9,150 nt of DNA from Gammaproteobacteria bacterium (GTDB lineage: Bacteria > Pseudomonadota > Gammaproteobacteria > DSM-19610). Within the stretch, counting starts at the first letter, position 1. Each line of letters starts with the position of its first letter. The stretch is from positions 1 to 9,150 of the forward strand of contig DRQL01000321.1 of assembly GCA_011371465.1 (NCBI GenBank). The letters are read 5' to 3'. The position numbers and the translations under genes are program-made. Below, piece by piece: positions 1 to 6,816 of the stretch. The notes under the pieces are model-generated. The model worked only from the letters and a program-made list of their open reading frames with translations. It was not told the DNA's origin and did not search any database.

Positions 1-280
1 CACGCCAGCCGGCCAGGACAAGCCCGTCACCTTCGAACACGACTGGGGATCGAGTAATCCTTCCTACAGCAGAGGCGAACAGGTTAGGGTGCTGTACTCA
101 CCAACCAGCCCCGGTGATGCGATCATTGACGCGGGCTGGATGAACTGGCTGGCCTCACTGTTGACGCTGACATTGGGATTGGTGTTTACCGTGGCAGGGA
201 GTGCTGCGCTCAGGAAACGCAGCAGGGACAAGAGTAAGCGGTCGGACGGTTTTAAAGGGGTCGGTGACAAGTACGTCTAG
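1..280 (+). CDS. C-terminal end of a DUF3592-type membrane protein (5' partial)
   Basis: The reading frame is open from the window edge (first full codon at base 2) to a TAG at 278-280, so the start lies outside. The visible 92 residues begin with a polar stretch, then GEQVRVLYSPTSP followed by GDAIID. This matches the usual end of DUF3592 proteins, where an extracytoplasmic beta domain closes with a 'V.VLY.P.NP..A.ID' signature just before the last membrane helix. A hydrophobic helix follows (about NWLASLLTLTLGLVFTVAGS), then a Lys/Arg-rich tail that should lie in the cytoplasm by the positive-inside rule. A GTG at 89 could be read as a start, but it falls inside the conserved signature, so the gene clearly continues upstream. 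The molecular function of DUF3592 proteins is not established. The family call rests on motif recognition, not a search. Confidence 0.72.
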   Translation, partial: TPAGQDKPVTFEHDWGSSNPSYSRGEQVRVLYSPTSPGDAIIDAGWMNWLASLLTLTLGLVFTVAGSAALRKRSRDKSKRSDGFKGVGDKYV

Positions 281-492
281 ACAAGAAGGGAAACCCCCGG
301 CTCTGCTGGAGAGGCATCGATCGTTTGGCGGTACCAGGCGTTTCCCGGAAACTCCAAAGCGTGAGCCGGGCCGCCGGCGGCCATCCGCAGGCAGCCGCGG
401 AGACGCTATGTCAACCTGCATCGTCACACAGGATGCAGAAGCAGGTATCATAGTCCCGGCCCGGGCGGGTCCGGATTCAGGTTACCAGGTAT
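281..492 (+). other. Gene-free, hairpin-rich leader ahead of tmcA
   Basis: This 212-base stretch has no convincing ORF. Read as RNA it folds densely: GTTTCC/GGAAAC (340-345 with 347-352); AGCGT/ACGCT (358-362 with 403-407) enclosing two further elements; the perfect 14-bp palindrome GGCCGCCGGCGGCC (369-382); TCCGC/GCGGA (384-388 with 397-401); CTGCATC/GATGCAG with a 9-nt loop (416-422 with 432-438); and GCCCGGGC (459-466). The outer pair plus the two inner hairpins would make a three-way junction. I could not match it to cobalamin, TPP, glycine, c-di-GMP or Moco riboswitches, SRP RNA or RNase P RNA. It may be a 5' leader, a small RNA, or just GC-rich intergenic sequence. No strong promoter or terminator is visible. 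Confidence 0.35.
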
Positions 493-2622
493 ATGCATCT
501 TCATTCAGCAGCGGACCCCGCGTCGCTTTCACCGCAATTGATCGATACCACAGGTGAACTGCTCGCCGCCGCAGGGCGACGTAATCACCGTTGTGCCCTG
601 GTGTTCACCGGTACGCGCGACGGGTGTCGGGCTGCGGCGGAGCAGGTGCTGGCGGCCACTGGTCTGTTAGCGGTGCACTGGTTCAGCGATCGGGCCCCCC
701 GGGGTGCCGAGGCCAGCCAGGGCGCTGCTGCCATGCGATTGCTGGGCACTGAACTCGATGCGCTGGTCTTCGACGCCTGGTCAGGCTTCGACCCGAATGC
801 CTTTGGCGCATTGAGCGGCACGGTTCGGGGTGGCGGCCTGTTGCTGATACTGGCGCCGGTATTGCGGGACTGGCCCGGGTACGCGGATCCCCAGAACGAA
901 CGAATCACGGTTTTCCCCTACGCAGCTGAAAAGCTGAGCGGCCGTTTCGTGGCGCGCCTGGTGCGGGTGATCGAATCCGACAGGCAGGTCCTGTGTATCG
1001 AAAATGGTGTGATCCGCAGTTCCCCGGACCCGTTGCCGGACGTGTCGGTCAGTGCAGAGGCGATCGAATCTCCCTGCAGAACCGCTGACCAGCAACGCGC
1101 GGTGGAAGCCGTCATCCGGGTGGCCACCGGCCACCGGCGCAGGCCGGTGGTGCTGACCTCGGACCGGGGTCGTGGCAAGTCGGCCGCGTTGGGCATTGCG
1201 GCGGCGCAGCTGATACGGCAGGGGCGTGGAAACATTCTGCTGACCGGCCCCGGGCGGGAGTCGGTGGATGCCGTTCTCCGGCATGCCGGCGGCATCCGTT
1301 TTGTGCCGCCGGACGAACTGGTGCGTAGCCCGCAGACCGCGGACCTGCTGCTGGTCGATGAAGCCGCCGCGATCCCGGTGCCGCTGCTGGAGTCGCTCTT
1401 GAAACGCTATGCCCGCATCGCTTTTGCCACGACGGTGCACGGCTACGAGGGCACCGGGCGCGGCTTTGCGCTGCGCTTTTCGCGCGTGCTGGATGCGCAT
1501 ACCAACCGCTGGAAAACGTTGTTCCTGGAAACCCCGGTGCGCTGGGCCCCGGGCGACCCGGTGGAACGGCTGGTGTTCCGGATGCTGGCGCTCGATGCGG
1601 AAGCGGCGCCGGGTGAGGCACTGCAGGACGCGGGTGTGGATACGGCCGTGATCGAACGCCTGCGGCGGGATGCGCTTGCGGTCGATGAGCGTGTGCTGTC
1701 GGAACTGTTTGGTTTACTGGTGCAGGCGCACTACCGTACCCGCCCGCTGGACCTGCGCCACCTGCTGGACGGGCCCAACCTGTCGGTATACGTGGTGCGC
1801 ATGGCGGGACATATCACCGCCACGGCACTGGTGGCCGAAGAGGGCGGGTTTGATGCGTCTACCGCCGAAGCCATCAGCGCCGGCAGAACCCGACCGCACG
1901 GTCACCTGTTGCCGGAAGCGCTGGCCGCCTACCAGGGACTGGTGCAGGCACCGCAGTTGCGCTGTGCCCGGATCATGCGCATCGCCGTTCACCCGGCGGT
2001 GCAGCGGCAGGGACTGGGTACGCGGCTGGTGGAAGCCGTGACCGAACAGGCCCGTTGCGAAGGTCTTGACTACATTGGCAGCAGCTTTGCCGCGACACCG
2101 GAACTGCTGGACTTCTGGACGAAATCGGGCTGGTCGGTGGCGCGACTGGGTATTCAGCGCGGCGCCAGTAGCGGCAGTCATTCGGTGTTGATGCTGCGCG
2201 GTCTTTCGGAGCAGGGACGGGCGTTGACCCGACAGGCCGGTGAACGTTTCCTGGCGCAGTTCCCGCAGCAGTTGTGCGACAGCCTGCGCGACCTGGACGC
2301 AGCACTGGTGACGCGTCTGCTGCGGCGGCAGGCCGGACCGTACCCGGTCGAGCCGGATACGGCGGACTGGCAGGATGCGAAGGCCTTCGCTTTCGAACAG
2401 CGTCTGCTGGAGGTGTCGATCGGCTCGGTATGGCGGGTGGTTTGCCATGCCCTGATGACCGGGCAGGGCATCACGGAGCTGGATGAAGACCAGCTCAGGC
2501 TGCTGGTGGCGCGGGTCCTGCAGAAACACGACTGGCCGACCTGCGCACAACGGGTACAGCTGCCCGGCCGTCCCCAGGCGCTGTCGCTGTTGCGCGCGGC
2601 GGTGGCAAAGTTGATCCGGTGA
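493..2622 (+). CDS. tmcA: tRNA(Met) cytidine acetyltransferase TmcA
   Basis: TmcA uses acetyl-CoA and ATP to form N4-acetylcytidine at the wobble base C34 of elongator tRNA(Met), which keeps the anticodon from misreading AUA. The 709-residue product has the full family architecture. The N-terminal domain spans about residues 1-190. An RNA-helicase-like module has a Walker A loop (SDRGRGKSAAL, 223-233), a Walker B/DEAD-like box (LLLVDEAAAIP, 285-295) and the downstream TTVHGYEGTGRGF motif (313-325). A GNAT acetyltransferase domain covers about 430-570 with the acetyl-CoA loop QRQGLGT (504-510). The C-terminal tRNA-binding part is about 570-709. E. coli TmcA has 671 residues, so this copy is slightly long. 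The ATG at 493 is the only good start after an in-frame TAG at 451-453; its SD is weak (AGG at 479-481 or 487-489). The next gene starts 46 bases downstream behind its own promoter. Confidence 0.96.
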   Translation: MHLHSAADPASLSPQLIDTTGELLAAAGRRNHRCALVFTGTRDGCRAAAEQVLAATGLLAVHWFSDRAPRGAEASQGAAAMRLLGTELDALVFDAWSGFDPNAFGALSGTVRGGGLLLILAPVLRDWPGYADPQNERITVFPYAAEKLSGRFVARLVRVIESDRQVLCIENGVIRSSPDPLPDVSVSAEAIESPCRTADQQRAVEAVIRVATGHRRRPVVLTSDRGRGKSAALGIAAAQLIRQGRGNILLTGPGRESVDAVLRHAGGIRFVPPDELVRSPQTADLLLVDEAAAIPVPLLESLLKRYARIAFATTVHGYEGTGRGFALRFSRVLDAHTNRWKTLFLETPVRWAPGDPVERLVFRMLALDAEAAPGEALQDAGVDTAVIERLRRDALAVDERVLSELFGLLVQAHYRTRPLDLRHLLDGPNLSVYVVRMAGHITATALVAEEGGFDASTAEAISAGRTRPHGHLLPEALAAYQGLVQAPQLRCARIMRIAVHPAVQRQGLGTRLVEAVTEQARCEGLDYIGSSFAATPELLDFWTKSGWSVARLGIQRGASSGSHSVLMLRGLSEQGRALTRQAGERFLAQFPQQLCDSLRDLDAALVTRLLRRQAGPYPVEPDTADWQDAKAFAFEQRLLEVSIGSVWRVVCHALMTGQGITELDEDQLRLLVARVLQKHDWPTCAQRVQLPGRPQALSLLRAAVAKLIR

Positions 2623-2642
2623 TGCACTTCCTTTGCTATGAT
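2611..2642 (+). promoter_or_regulatory. Candidate sigma70 promoter of hemH (extended -10)
   Basis: TGcTATGAT at 2634-2642 is a complete extended -10 element (TGn plus TATGAT, 5 of 6 to consensus). A TTGATC at 2611-2616 could serve as -35, but its 20-base spacer is long, so the extended -10 probably carries the site. Transcription would start near 2649-2650, about 20 bases before the hemH ATG. The position just after the tmcA stop suggests that hemH and the following genes are transcribed independently of tmcA. Confidence 0.55.
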
Positions 2643-2653
2643 GGGACTTCCCT

Positions 2654-2667
2654 GAATACAGGTATTC
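2654..2667 (+). repeat. 14-bp dyad in the hemH leader (GAATAC-AG-GTATTC)
   Basis: GAATAC (2654-2659) and GTATTC (2662-2667) are perfect inverted copies separated by AG. The dyad lies between the predicted transcription start and the hemH ATG. It contains the only SD-like bases (AGG, 2660-2662) at its centre. It could be an operator, or in the mRNA a small 5-bp hairpin holding the SD in its loop. No known regulator consensus is recognised with confidence. Confidence 0.4.
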
Positions 2668-2668
2668 C

Positions 2669-3766
2669 ATGAACGATCTGCACGCCAACCCGGACTTTCG
2701 CCACGACAGCTCGCCCTGTACCGGTGTGCTGCTGGTGAACCTGGGCACGCCGGACACCCCGGATACCGGTGCCGTGCGCGACTACCTGGCGGAATTCCTG
2801 TGGGACCCGCGCGTGGTCGACGTGGCACGCCCGCTGTGGTGGCTGGCCTTGCACGGCGTGATACTGCGGATCCGGCCAGCCCGGGTTGCCAAAGCCTACC
2901 GGTCCATCTGGACGGAGGAGGGCTCGCCCCTGCTATCGGTATCCAGAAAGCTGACCGCACAGCTGCGACAACGTTACGCGCAGCGCGACAGCGGGCGGGT
3001 GGAAGTTGCGCTGGCCATGCGCTATGGCAAACCGGCCATCGAAACGGCATTGCTGGAGCTGGAAAAAAAGGGTATGCGCCGCCTGCTGGTGCTGCCGCTG
3101 TACCCACAGTATTCGTCGACTACCACGGCTGCCGTCTTCGATGAACTGGCGCGGGTACTGGGCCAGTGGCGCTGGCTGCCGGATATCCGTTTTGTACAGC
3201 ACTACCACGACCACCCGGCCTATATCGAAGCCCTGGCGGACAGTATTCGCGAACACTGGGAAACGCAGGGTCGCTCCGAACGGCTGCTGATGTCATTTCA
3301 CGGCATCCCCGAGCGGATGTGCCGGTCAGGCGACCCCTACTATTGCGAATGTGTAAAAACGGCGCGCCTGCTGGCGGCCAGGCTCGACCTGGCGGAAGCG
3401 CAATGGAAACTGACCTTTCAGTCCCGCTTTGGCCGCGAACCCTGGTTGCAGCCCTATACCGATATCACTCTGAAAGAATGGGCTTCGCAGGGCGTGCAAA
3501 GCGTCGACGTGGTCTGCCCCGGGTTCAGTGCCGATTGTCTGGAGACCCTGGAGGAAATCAATGGCCAGAACCGGGAGCTGTTCCTGGCAGCGGGTGGCAG
3601 GCAGTTCAGCTACATCGCTGCACTGAATGACCGCGCGCAACACGTGGAGGCGCTGGCACAGTTGATCGATGCACAACTGCAGGGTTGGCAGCCCGCGCTG
3701 GACGATGCGCCCGAACACCTGGCGGCCTGTCGTGAGCGGGCACTGGCCGATGGTGCCGGGCAGTAA
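2669..3766 (+). CDS. hemH: Ferrochelatase (protoheme ferro-lyase)
   Basis: HemH inserts Fe2+ into protoporphyrin IX, the last step of the protoheme pathway, in the cytoplasm or at the inner membrane face. The 365-residue product starts its fold with GVLLVNLGTPDTPD (19-32). It has the family stretch LPLYPQYSSTTTA (142-154), the catalytic/metal-binding His211 in MSFHGIPER (208-216) and the conserved acidic Glu292 in the CLETLEEI motif (290-297). E. coli HemH has 320 residues; the excess here is a short N-terminal lead (about 1-16) and a C-terminal tail (about 345-365). Cysteines occur at 17, 218, 226, 228, 283, 290 and 354. Some bacterial ferrochelatases carry a [2Fe-2S] cluster, but I cannot show that from this sequence. 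An AGG lies 6 bases before the ATG. The gene overlaps the next one by 17 bases, suggesting cotranscription and translational coupling. Confidence 0.97.
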   Translation: MNDLHANPDFRHDSSPCTGVLLVNLGTPDTPDTGAVRDYLAEFLWDPRVVDVARPLWWLALHGVILRIRPARVAKAYRSIWTEEGSPLLSVSRKLTAQLRQRYAQRDSGRVEVALAMRYGKPAIETALLELEKKGMRRLLVLPLYPQYSSTTTAAVFDELARVLGQWRWLPDIRFVQHYHDHPAYIEALADSIREHWETQGRSERLLMSFHGIPERMCRSGDPYYCECVKTARLLAARLDLAEAQWKLTFQSRFGREPWLQPYTDITLKEWASQGVQSVDVVCPGFSADCLETLEEINGQNRELFLAAGGRQFSYIAALNDRAQHVEALAQLIDAQLQGWQPALDDAPEHLAACRERALADGAGQ

Positions 3767-4286
3767 GCGCCCGCTGGTGGCGATCAGCAGCTGCCTGCTG
3801 GGGGAAAACGTACGGTACGACGGCCGGCATAAACGGGACCCCTGTATTGCGCAGTATCTTTCCACTCACGTGGACTGGAAACCCGTCTGTCCGGAAGTGG
3901 GTGCCGGTCTGGGCGTGCCGCGCCCGGCGATTCAGCTGGTGGGTACGGAAGAACGGCCTGCGGCGCTGGGTGTCGAGAACAGCAGCCTGGAGGTTACTGA
4001 GGCGCTGCTGGAGTATGCACAGCGCATGCTGCCGGAACTGCGGGACGTGAACGGGTATGTTTTCAAGAGCCGCTCACCGAGCTGCGGGCTGGTGGATACG
4101 CCGTTGTTCGATTCCAGCGGGCAGGAACTGGCGCAGACCGCGGGACTTTTTGCGCGTGTGATCGTAGCAGCTCTGCCGGCGCTGCCCGTGATCGATGAGC
4201 AGCAGCTGCATGATACGCAGCGCCGTGCGCGGTTCCTGCAACAGGTGCAGGCGTGCTGGCAGCAGCAGAAAAGCGCAGGTTCCTGA
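3750..4286 (+). CDS. Stand-alone TudS-type (DUF523) Fe-S desulfidase-like protein
   Basis: The 178-residue product carries the full DUF523 signature: SSCLLG (13-18), VRYDG (21-25), PVCPEV (45-50), VPRP (56-59) and FKSRSPSCG (105-113). Characterised members (TudS, thiouracil desulfidase) use three cysteines to hold a [4Fe-4S] cluster; the matching residues here are Cys15, Cys47 and Cys112. In RudS proteins the same domain is fused to DUF1722 and removes sulfur from 4-thiouridine in tRNA. Here there is no DUF1722 part, so the substrate may be free thiolated bases or nucleosides, or something else (inference). I chose the ATG at 3750, inside the end of hemH, because it places SSCLLG at the usual short distance from the N-terminus. 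An upstream ATG at 3669 would overlap hemH by about 100 bases, and GTG at 3753 is also possible. No clear SD is seen, fitting coupling to hemH. Confidence 0.88.
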   Translation: MVPGSKRPLVAISSCLLGENVRYDGRHKRDPCIAQYLSTHVDWKPVCPEVGAGLGVPRPAIQLVGTEERPAALGVENSSLEVTEALLEYAQRMLPELRDVNGYVFKSRSPSCGLVDTPLFDSSGQELAQTAGLFARVIVAALPALPVIDEQQLHDTQRRARFLQQVQACWQQQKSAGS

Positions 4287-4301
4287 GCGGTATTCCGCGC
4301 C

Positions 4302-4619
4302 ATGCCCGTCACGCTCCTGGAAATACGTCGCGCGCACCGGCTGCTGGAGGCATTTTGTCGGCAGCGCAGTGCTGCGCCAGGATCTAATACGCGCCTGGGT
4401 TGTCAACAGGAGGGTGACAGCCTGCTGATCGGTGCGCTCGAGGAGCCTTTCCGGCCACTGGTCAAACTGGTGTACCGCGAGGAGCGCTGGTTCCTGTACT
4501 GGCAGCCGCGCAGCGGCGACTGGCAACCCTGGCCGCACCTGAATTCAGCCGGCTCCTTTCAGGCGGTCATCGATGAACTGGAACAGGCGCCCCTGCACGT
4601 GCACTGGCAGGCGGACTGA
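4302..4619 (+). CDS. Small DUF3024-like protein
   Basis: This 105-residue soluble protein has no signal peptide or membrane segment. The second half reads RPLVKLVYRE (51-60), WFLYWQP (63-69), then DWQPWP (73-78) and a closing amphipathic helix (about 85-95). This resembles DUF3024, whose members show 'AK..Y.....W.LYW.R.D..W..Y.P' followed by a helix and a short end. The family has no established function. The gene begins 15 bases after the stop of the DUF523 gene, in the same reading frame with only that TGA between them, and ends 13 bases before the next ATG. It is thus well embedded in the operon. A GAGCGG overlapping the upstream stop is the only SD candidate. The family call is by eye and tentative; that the gene is real is likelier than the name. 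Confidence 0.68.
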   Translation: MPVTLLEIRRAHRLLEAFCRQRSAAPGSNTRLGCQQEGDSLLIGALEEPFRPLVKLVYREERWFLYWQPRSGDWQPWPHLNSAGSFQAVIDELEQAPLHVHWQAD

Positions 4620-4632
4620 CGGGAATCATGTA

Positions 4633-5055
4633 ATGCAAATGCACACCATCCATTCCACCCTGCTGGCCGCGCTGTTGCTGCTGGCCCCGGCAGCCTTCAT
4701 GGCGCAGGCGGACGAAGTCGAAAAAGTGCTTTTCCTGGTCGTGGAAAAGGATGATGTCATTGCCTCGAACACGCGCTCCGGACGTTTCGACCGGCTGGAC
4801 CTGCAGGCCAAGGAGCGCATCAGGGACTACAAGGTATCCAATGCCGTCGCCGTGGTCGTCACCAACCAGCGTCTGGTTGCGTATGGCGTGCAGGCCGGCG
4901 GCTGGCAGGCGACCCGTATCGAGGCCGGTGAACGGGTGGAACGTATTGAAGTCGAGGACTACTCGGCAACCGTGGTCACCAACGACCGCATCCTCAATTT
5001 CTACGGGCGCAGCGGCGCCTGGTCCCATGTGCGTCGCGGTGTTCAGTTGCGGTAA
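4633..5055 (+). CDS. Small secreted protein with three beta-type repeats, function unknown
   Basis: The 140-residue product begins with a signal peptide: a hydrophobic core at about 9-22 and a likely signal peptidase I site after AQA (24-26), leaving DEVEKV. The n-region has no Lys or Arg, which is unusual. The mature part is built from three related units of about 35 residues (about 31-65, 70-105 and 111-138). Units two and three share VVTNxR followed by a YG...G.W core. Unit one keeps a VV start, an SGRF turn and an AKERI end that parallels AGERV of unit two. Alternating hydrophobic residues suggest beta strands, as in a propeller blade or barrel (inference). I do not recognise a named family. 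I chose the ATG at 4633 because GGGA (4621-4624) sits well before it and the signal peptide starts there. ATG 4639 is possible; ATG 4573 would overlap the preceding gene. It is probably the last gene of the hemH operon. Confidence 0.82.
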   Translation: MQMHTIHSTLLAALLLLAPAAFMAQADEVEKVLFLVVEKDDVIASNTRSGRFDRLDLQAKERIRDYKVSNAVAVVVTNQRLVAYGVQAGGWQATRIEAGERVERIEVEDYSATVVTNDRILNFYGRSGAWSHVRRGVQLR

Positions 5056-5065
5056 GGCGGTTACC
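5051..5065. terminator. Weak hairpin between convergent genes
   Basis: GGTAA (5051-5055) and TTACC (5061-5065) form a 5-bp stem with a 5-base loop in the gap between the secreted-protein gene and mltD. There is no T-tract on either side, so a role as bidirectional terminator is only suggested by position. Confidence 0.2.
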
Positions 5066-5070
5066 CTCAG

Positions 5071-6678
5071 TCAGGTGCCGGCCTGTTGCGTGACGTCGAC
5101 GTATAGCTTGATGCGTTGTCCCGGCTGCAGGTAGCGCCCCTTCGGCAGGGTATTCCATTTGCGCAGATCGGCTACCGATACCCTGAACTTGCTGGAAATC
5201 CGCGACAGGGAGTCGCCCTTGCGCACCCGGTAGTAGATCGGACGGATCTGCGAGCCGGGGTGAAAACTCTTGGTGGAAGAGGCGCGGGTCCAGACCACCA
5301 GTTTCTGCCCCACCCGTAACGGGTCACCCGGCGCCATGCCGTTCCAGGAGGCCAGCTTGCGCACACTGACCTTGTACTCGCGGGACAGGTCCCAGAAGGT
5401 ATCCCCGGGTGACACGATGTGGCGGGTTTTGTAGCCCTTGCGCTGGTGTGACTGTTTGCTCCTGAGGCGTTGCCGGGCGCTCAGCTGGTAGCTTTCCTGT
5501 CCCTGGCTGGATACGGGTACCAGCAGGTGCTTGCCGGCCCGGATCGAGCTGCCGCTGACCCCATTGGCGGCTTTCAGCGCCGCCGTGGTGGTGTGGTAGC
5601 GTTTGGCGATCTGGCTGAGGGTTTCCCCTTTTTTAATCTTGTGACGCAGCCACTGCACGCGTTTTTCGGGCGGCAGCGCAGCGATGGCCTGGCGGAAGTC
5701 ACTCGCCCGGTCCACGGGGATGAGCAGCCGGTGCGGACCTTTGGGCGAGGTGGCCCACTGGTTGAAACCCGGGTTGAGCCGGTACAGGTCGTTGAGTTCG
5801 ATACCGGCGAGGTCGGCGGCAATCGCCAGGTCGATCTGGCCGTTGGTTTTTACAATCTCGAAATAGGGCTCGTCCGGCAGCGGGCCGAGGTCCACGCCAT
5901 ACCGCTCAGGGTGGTTTACCAGTTGCTTCAGGGCAATCAGCTTGGGCACATAGGCACGGGTTTCCTTCGGCAGTTTCAGATCCCAGAAGGTCACCGGTTT
6001 GCCTTTTTTCCGGTTCCGGCGCACTGCTTTGGAGACGGTGCCCTCGCCCGAGTTGTAGGCGGCCAGCGCCAGCAGCCAGTCGCCCTTGAAGCGTTTGTTG
6101 AGGTATTGCAGGTAATCCAGTGCGGCGTTGGTGGAGTCCAGCAGGTCACGGCGGCCGTCGTACCACCAGTCCTGTTTGAGTTTGAAACGTTTGCCGGTCG
6201 CCGGGATGAACTGCCACAGTCCGGCGGCACGGCCGTGGGAATAGGCGAAGGGGTCATAGGCGCTTTCGACAATCGGCAGCAGGGCGATTTCGGCCGGCAT
6301 GCCGCGCCGTTTTACTTCCTGGTGGATGTGCCAGGCGTAGCGGCGCGAGCGTTCGGTGACGCGCTGCATGTATTGCGGATGTTTCGCGTACCAGTTGCGC
6401 TGTACGCGTACACGCTCGTTATCCTGGTCCGGGAGAGAAAATTCCTGGCGCAGCCTGGCCCACAGGTCGGCGGGAACCGGTTGTTCGTAGGGGGCCACTT
6501 CGATGCCGGTGACCGGACGGGCAGCGGCCAGCAGGGTGCGCGATGGACGGTTTTCCTGGCGGGTGTCACCGGGCGGTTGGCTGTGGCCGGATTGCGGCCG
6601 GCCGACTTCCGCCGGGGGTGGCAGCGTGGCGCAGGCGCTGAGCAGCAGGGTGGCGAACAGTAGAAATCGGGTAGCCAT
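5071..6678 (-). CDS. mltD: Membrane-bound lytic murein transglycosylase D with three LysM domains
   Basis: MltD cleaves the MurNAc-GlcNAc bond of peptidoglycan and forms 1,6-anhydroMurNAc ends, acting from the inner leaflet of the outer membrane. The 535-residue precursor has a lipoprotein signal with lipobox LSAC (Cys16). Ala at +2 fits transport to the outer membrane. A low-complexity linker (about 20-60) leads to the catalytic SLT domain (about 110-260) with the catalytic Glu138 in LPIVESAYDP (134-143), then AAGLWQFIPATG (151-162) and ALAAYNSGEG (204-213). Three LysM domains follow at about 345-388, 418-463 and 481-525, separated by a basic Ser/Gln-rich linker (about 391-416). E. coli MltD has 452 residues and two LysM domains. 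An in-frame TAA nine bases upstream makes the ATG at 6678 the first possible start; its SD is poor. It converges on the hemH operon and diverges from the methyltransferase gene. Confidence 0.95.
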   Translation of the reverse strand: MATRFLLFATLLLSACATLPPPAEVGRPQSGHSQPPGDTRQENRPSRTLLAAARPVTGIEVAPYEQPVPADLWARLRQEFSLPDQDNERVRVQRNWYAKHPQYMQRVTERSRRYAWHIHQEVKRRGMPAEIALLPIVESAYDPFAYSHGRAAGLWQFIPATGKRFKLKQDWWYDGRRDLLDSTNAALDYLQYLNKRFKGDWLLALAAYNSGEGTVSKAVRRNRKKGKPVTFWDLKLPKETRAYVPKLIALKQLVNHPERYGVDLGPLPDEPYFEIVKTNGQIDLAIAADLAGIELNDLYRLNPGFNQWATSPKGPHRLLIPVDRASDFRQAIAALPPEKRVQWLRHKIKKGETLSQIAKRYHTTTAALKAANGVSGSSIRAGKHLLVPVSSQGQESYQLSARQRLRSKQSHQRKGYKTRHIVSPGDTFWDLSREYKVSVRKLASWNGMAPGDPLRVGQKLVVWTRASSTKSFHPGSQIRPIYYRVRKGDSLSRISSKFRVSVADLRKWNTLPKGRYLQPGQRIKLYVDVTQQAGT

Positions 6679-6748
6679 ATGAGCTTATCGGCGCAACCGC
6701 CGCGGCTTTTACCTCAAGTCGGTGAACAAACGCGTTTTTTCTCCCGGC

Positions 6749-6791
6749 CCACAATGCTGACAGGGACGGAATAATGCGTCAAGCATTGTGG
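6749..6791. repeat. Long inverted repeat in the mltD / methyltransferase divergent region
   Basis: CCACAATGCT (6749-6758) and AGCATTGTGG (6782-6791) are perfect 10-base inverted copies. The pairing continues inward as GAC/GTC (6759-6761 with 6778-6780) after one bulged A (6781), giving 13 base pairs around a 16-base loop. The left arm covers the possible -10 (CAGCAT, read on the minus strand, 6754-6759) of an mltD promoter whose -35 would be TTGACG (6777-6782). The right arm covers a possible -35 (TTGTGG, 6786-6791) of the plus-strand promoter. This placement fits a shared operator better than a terminator, as no T-tract follows. Confidence 0.55.
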
Positions 6792-6816
6792 ATACCGGCC
6801 CTGGATGCGTTATGAT
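6786..6816 (+). promoter_or_regulatory. Candidate promoter of the methyltransferase-rnhA-dnaQ operon
   Basis: TATGAT at 6811-6816 matches the -10 consensus in 5 of 6 bases. The only -35 candidate, TTGTGG at 6786-6791, is poor, with a 19-base spacer. The predicted start of transcription (about 6823-6824) would be only 3-4 bases before the ATG at 6827, so the message would be practically leaderless. No SD is seen before that ATG, which agrees with this. Confidence 0.4.

Noticed and set aside
281..492. Known riboswitch (cobalamin, c-di-GMP, TPP, glycine, Moco) in the tmcA leader
   Set aside because: Short look-alikes occur (GGGAAACCC, GACGCTATG, GGTTACC), but the required conserved cores in the right order are absent.
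201..557. 118-residue plus-strand ORF across the tmcA leader
   Set aside because: It overlaps both the DUF3592 gene and the start of tmcA in other frames, is rich in Arg/Pro/Gly as expected of a GC-rich chance frame, and has no recognisable domain or good SD.
2623..2668. LexA or Fur box before hemH
   Set aside because: The dyad GAATAC-AG-GTATTC does not match the CTGT-N8-ACAG LexA pattern or the AT-rich Fur consensus.
1714..2757. 347-residue minus-strand ORF antisense to tmcA and hemH
   Set aside because: It crosses the intergenic promoter region and two well-supported genes and is His/Gln/Arg-rich without domain features: a shadow frame.
5470..6663. 397-residue plus-strand ORF antisense to mltD
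   Set aside because: It lies wholly on the opposite strand of a clear MltD with intact catalytic and LysM motifs. Long antisense frames are common in GC-rich genes, and its sequence resembles no family.
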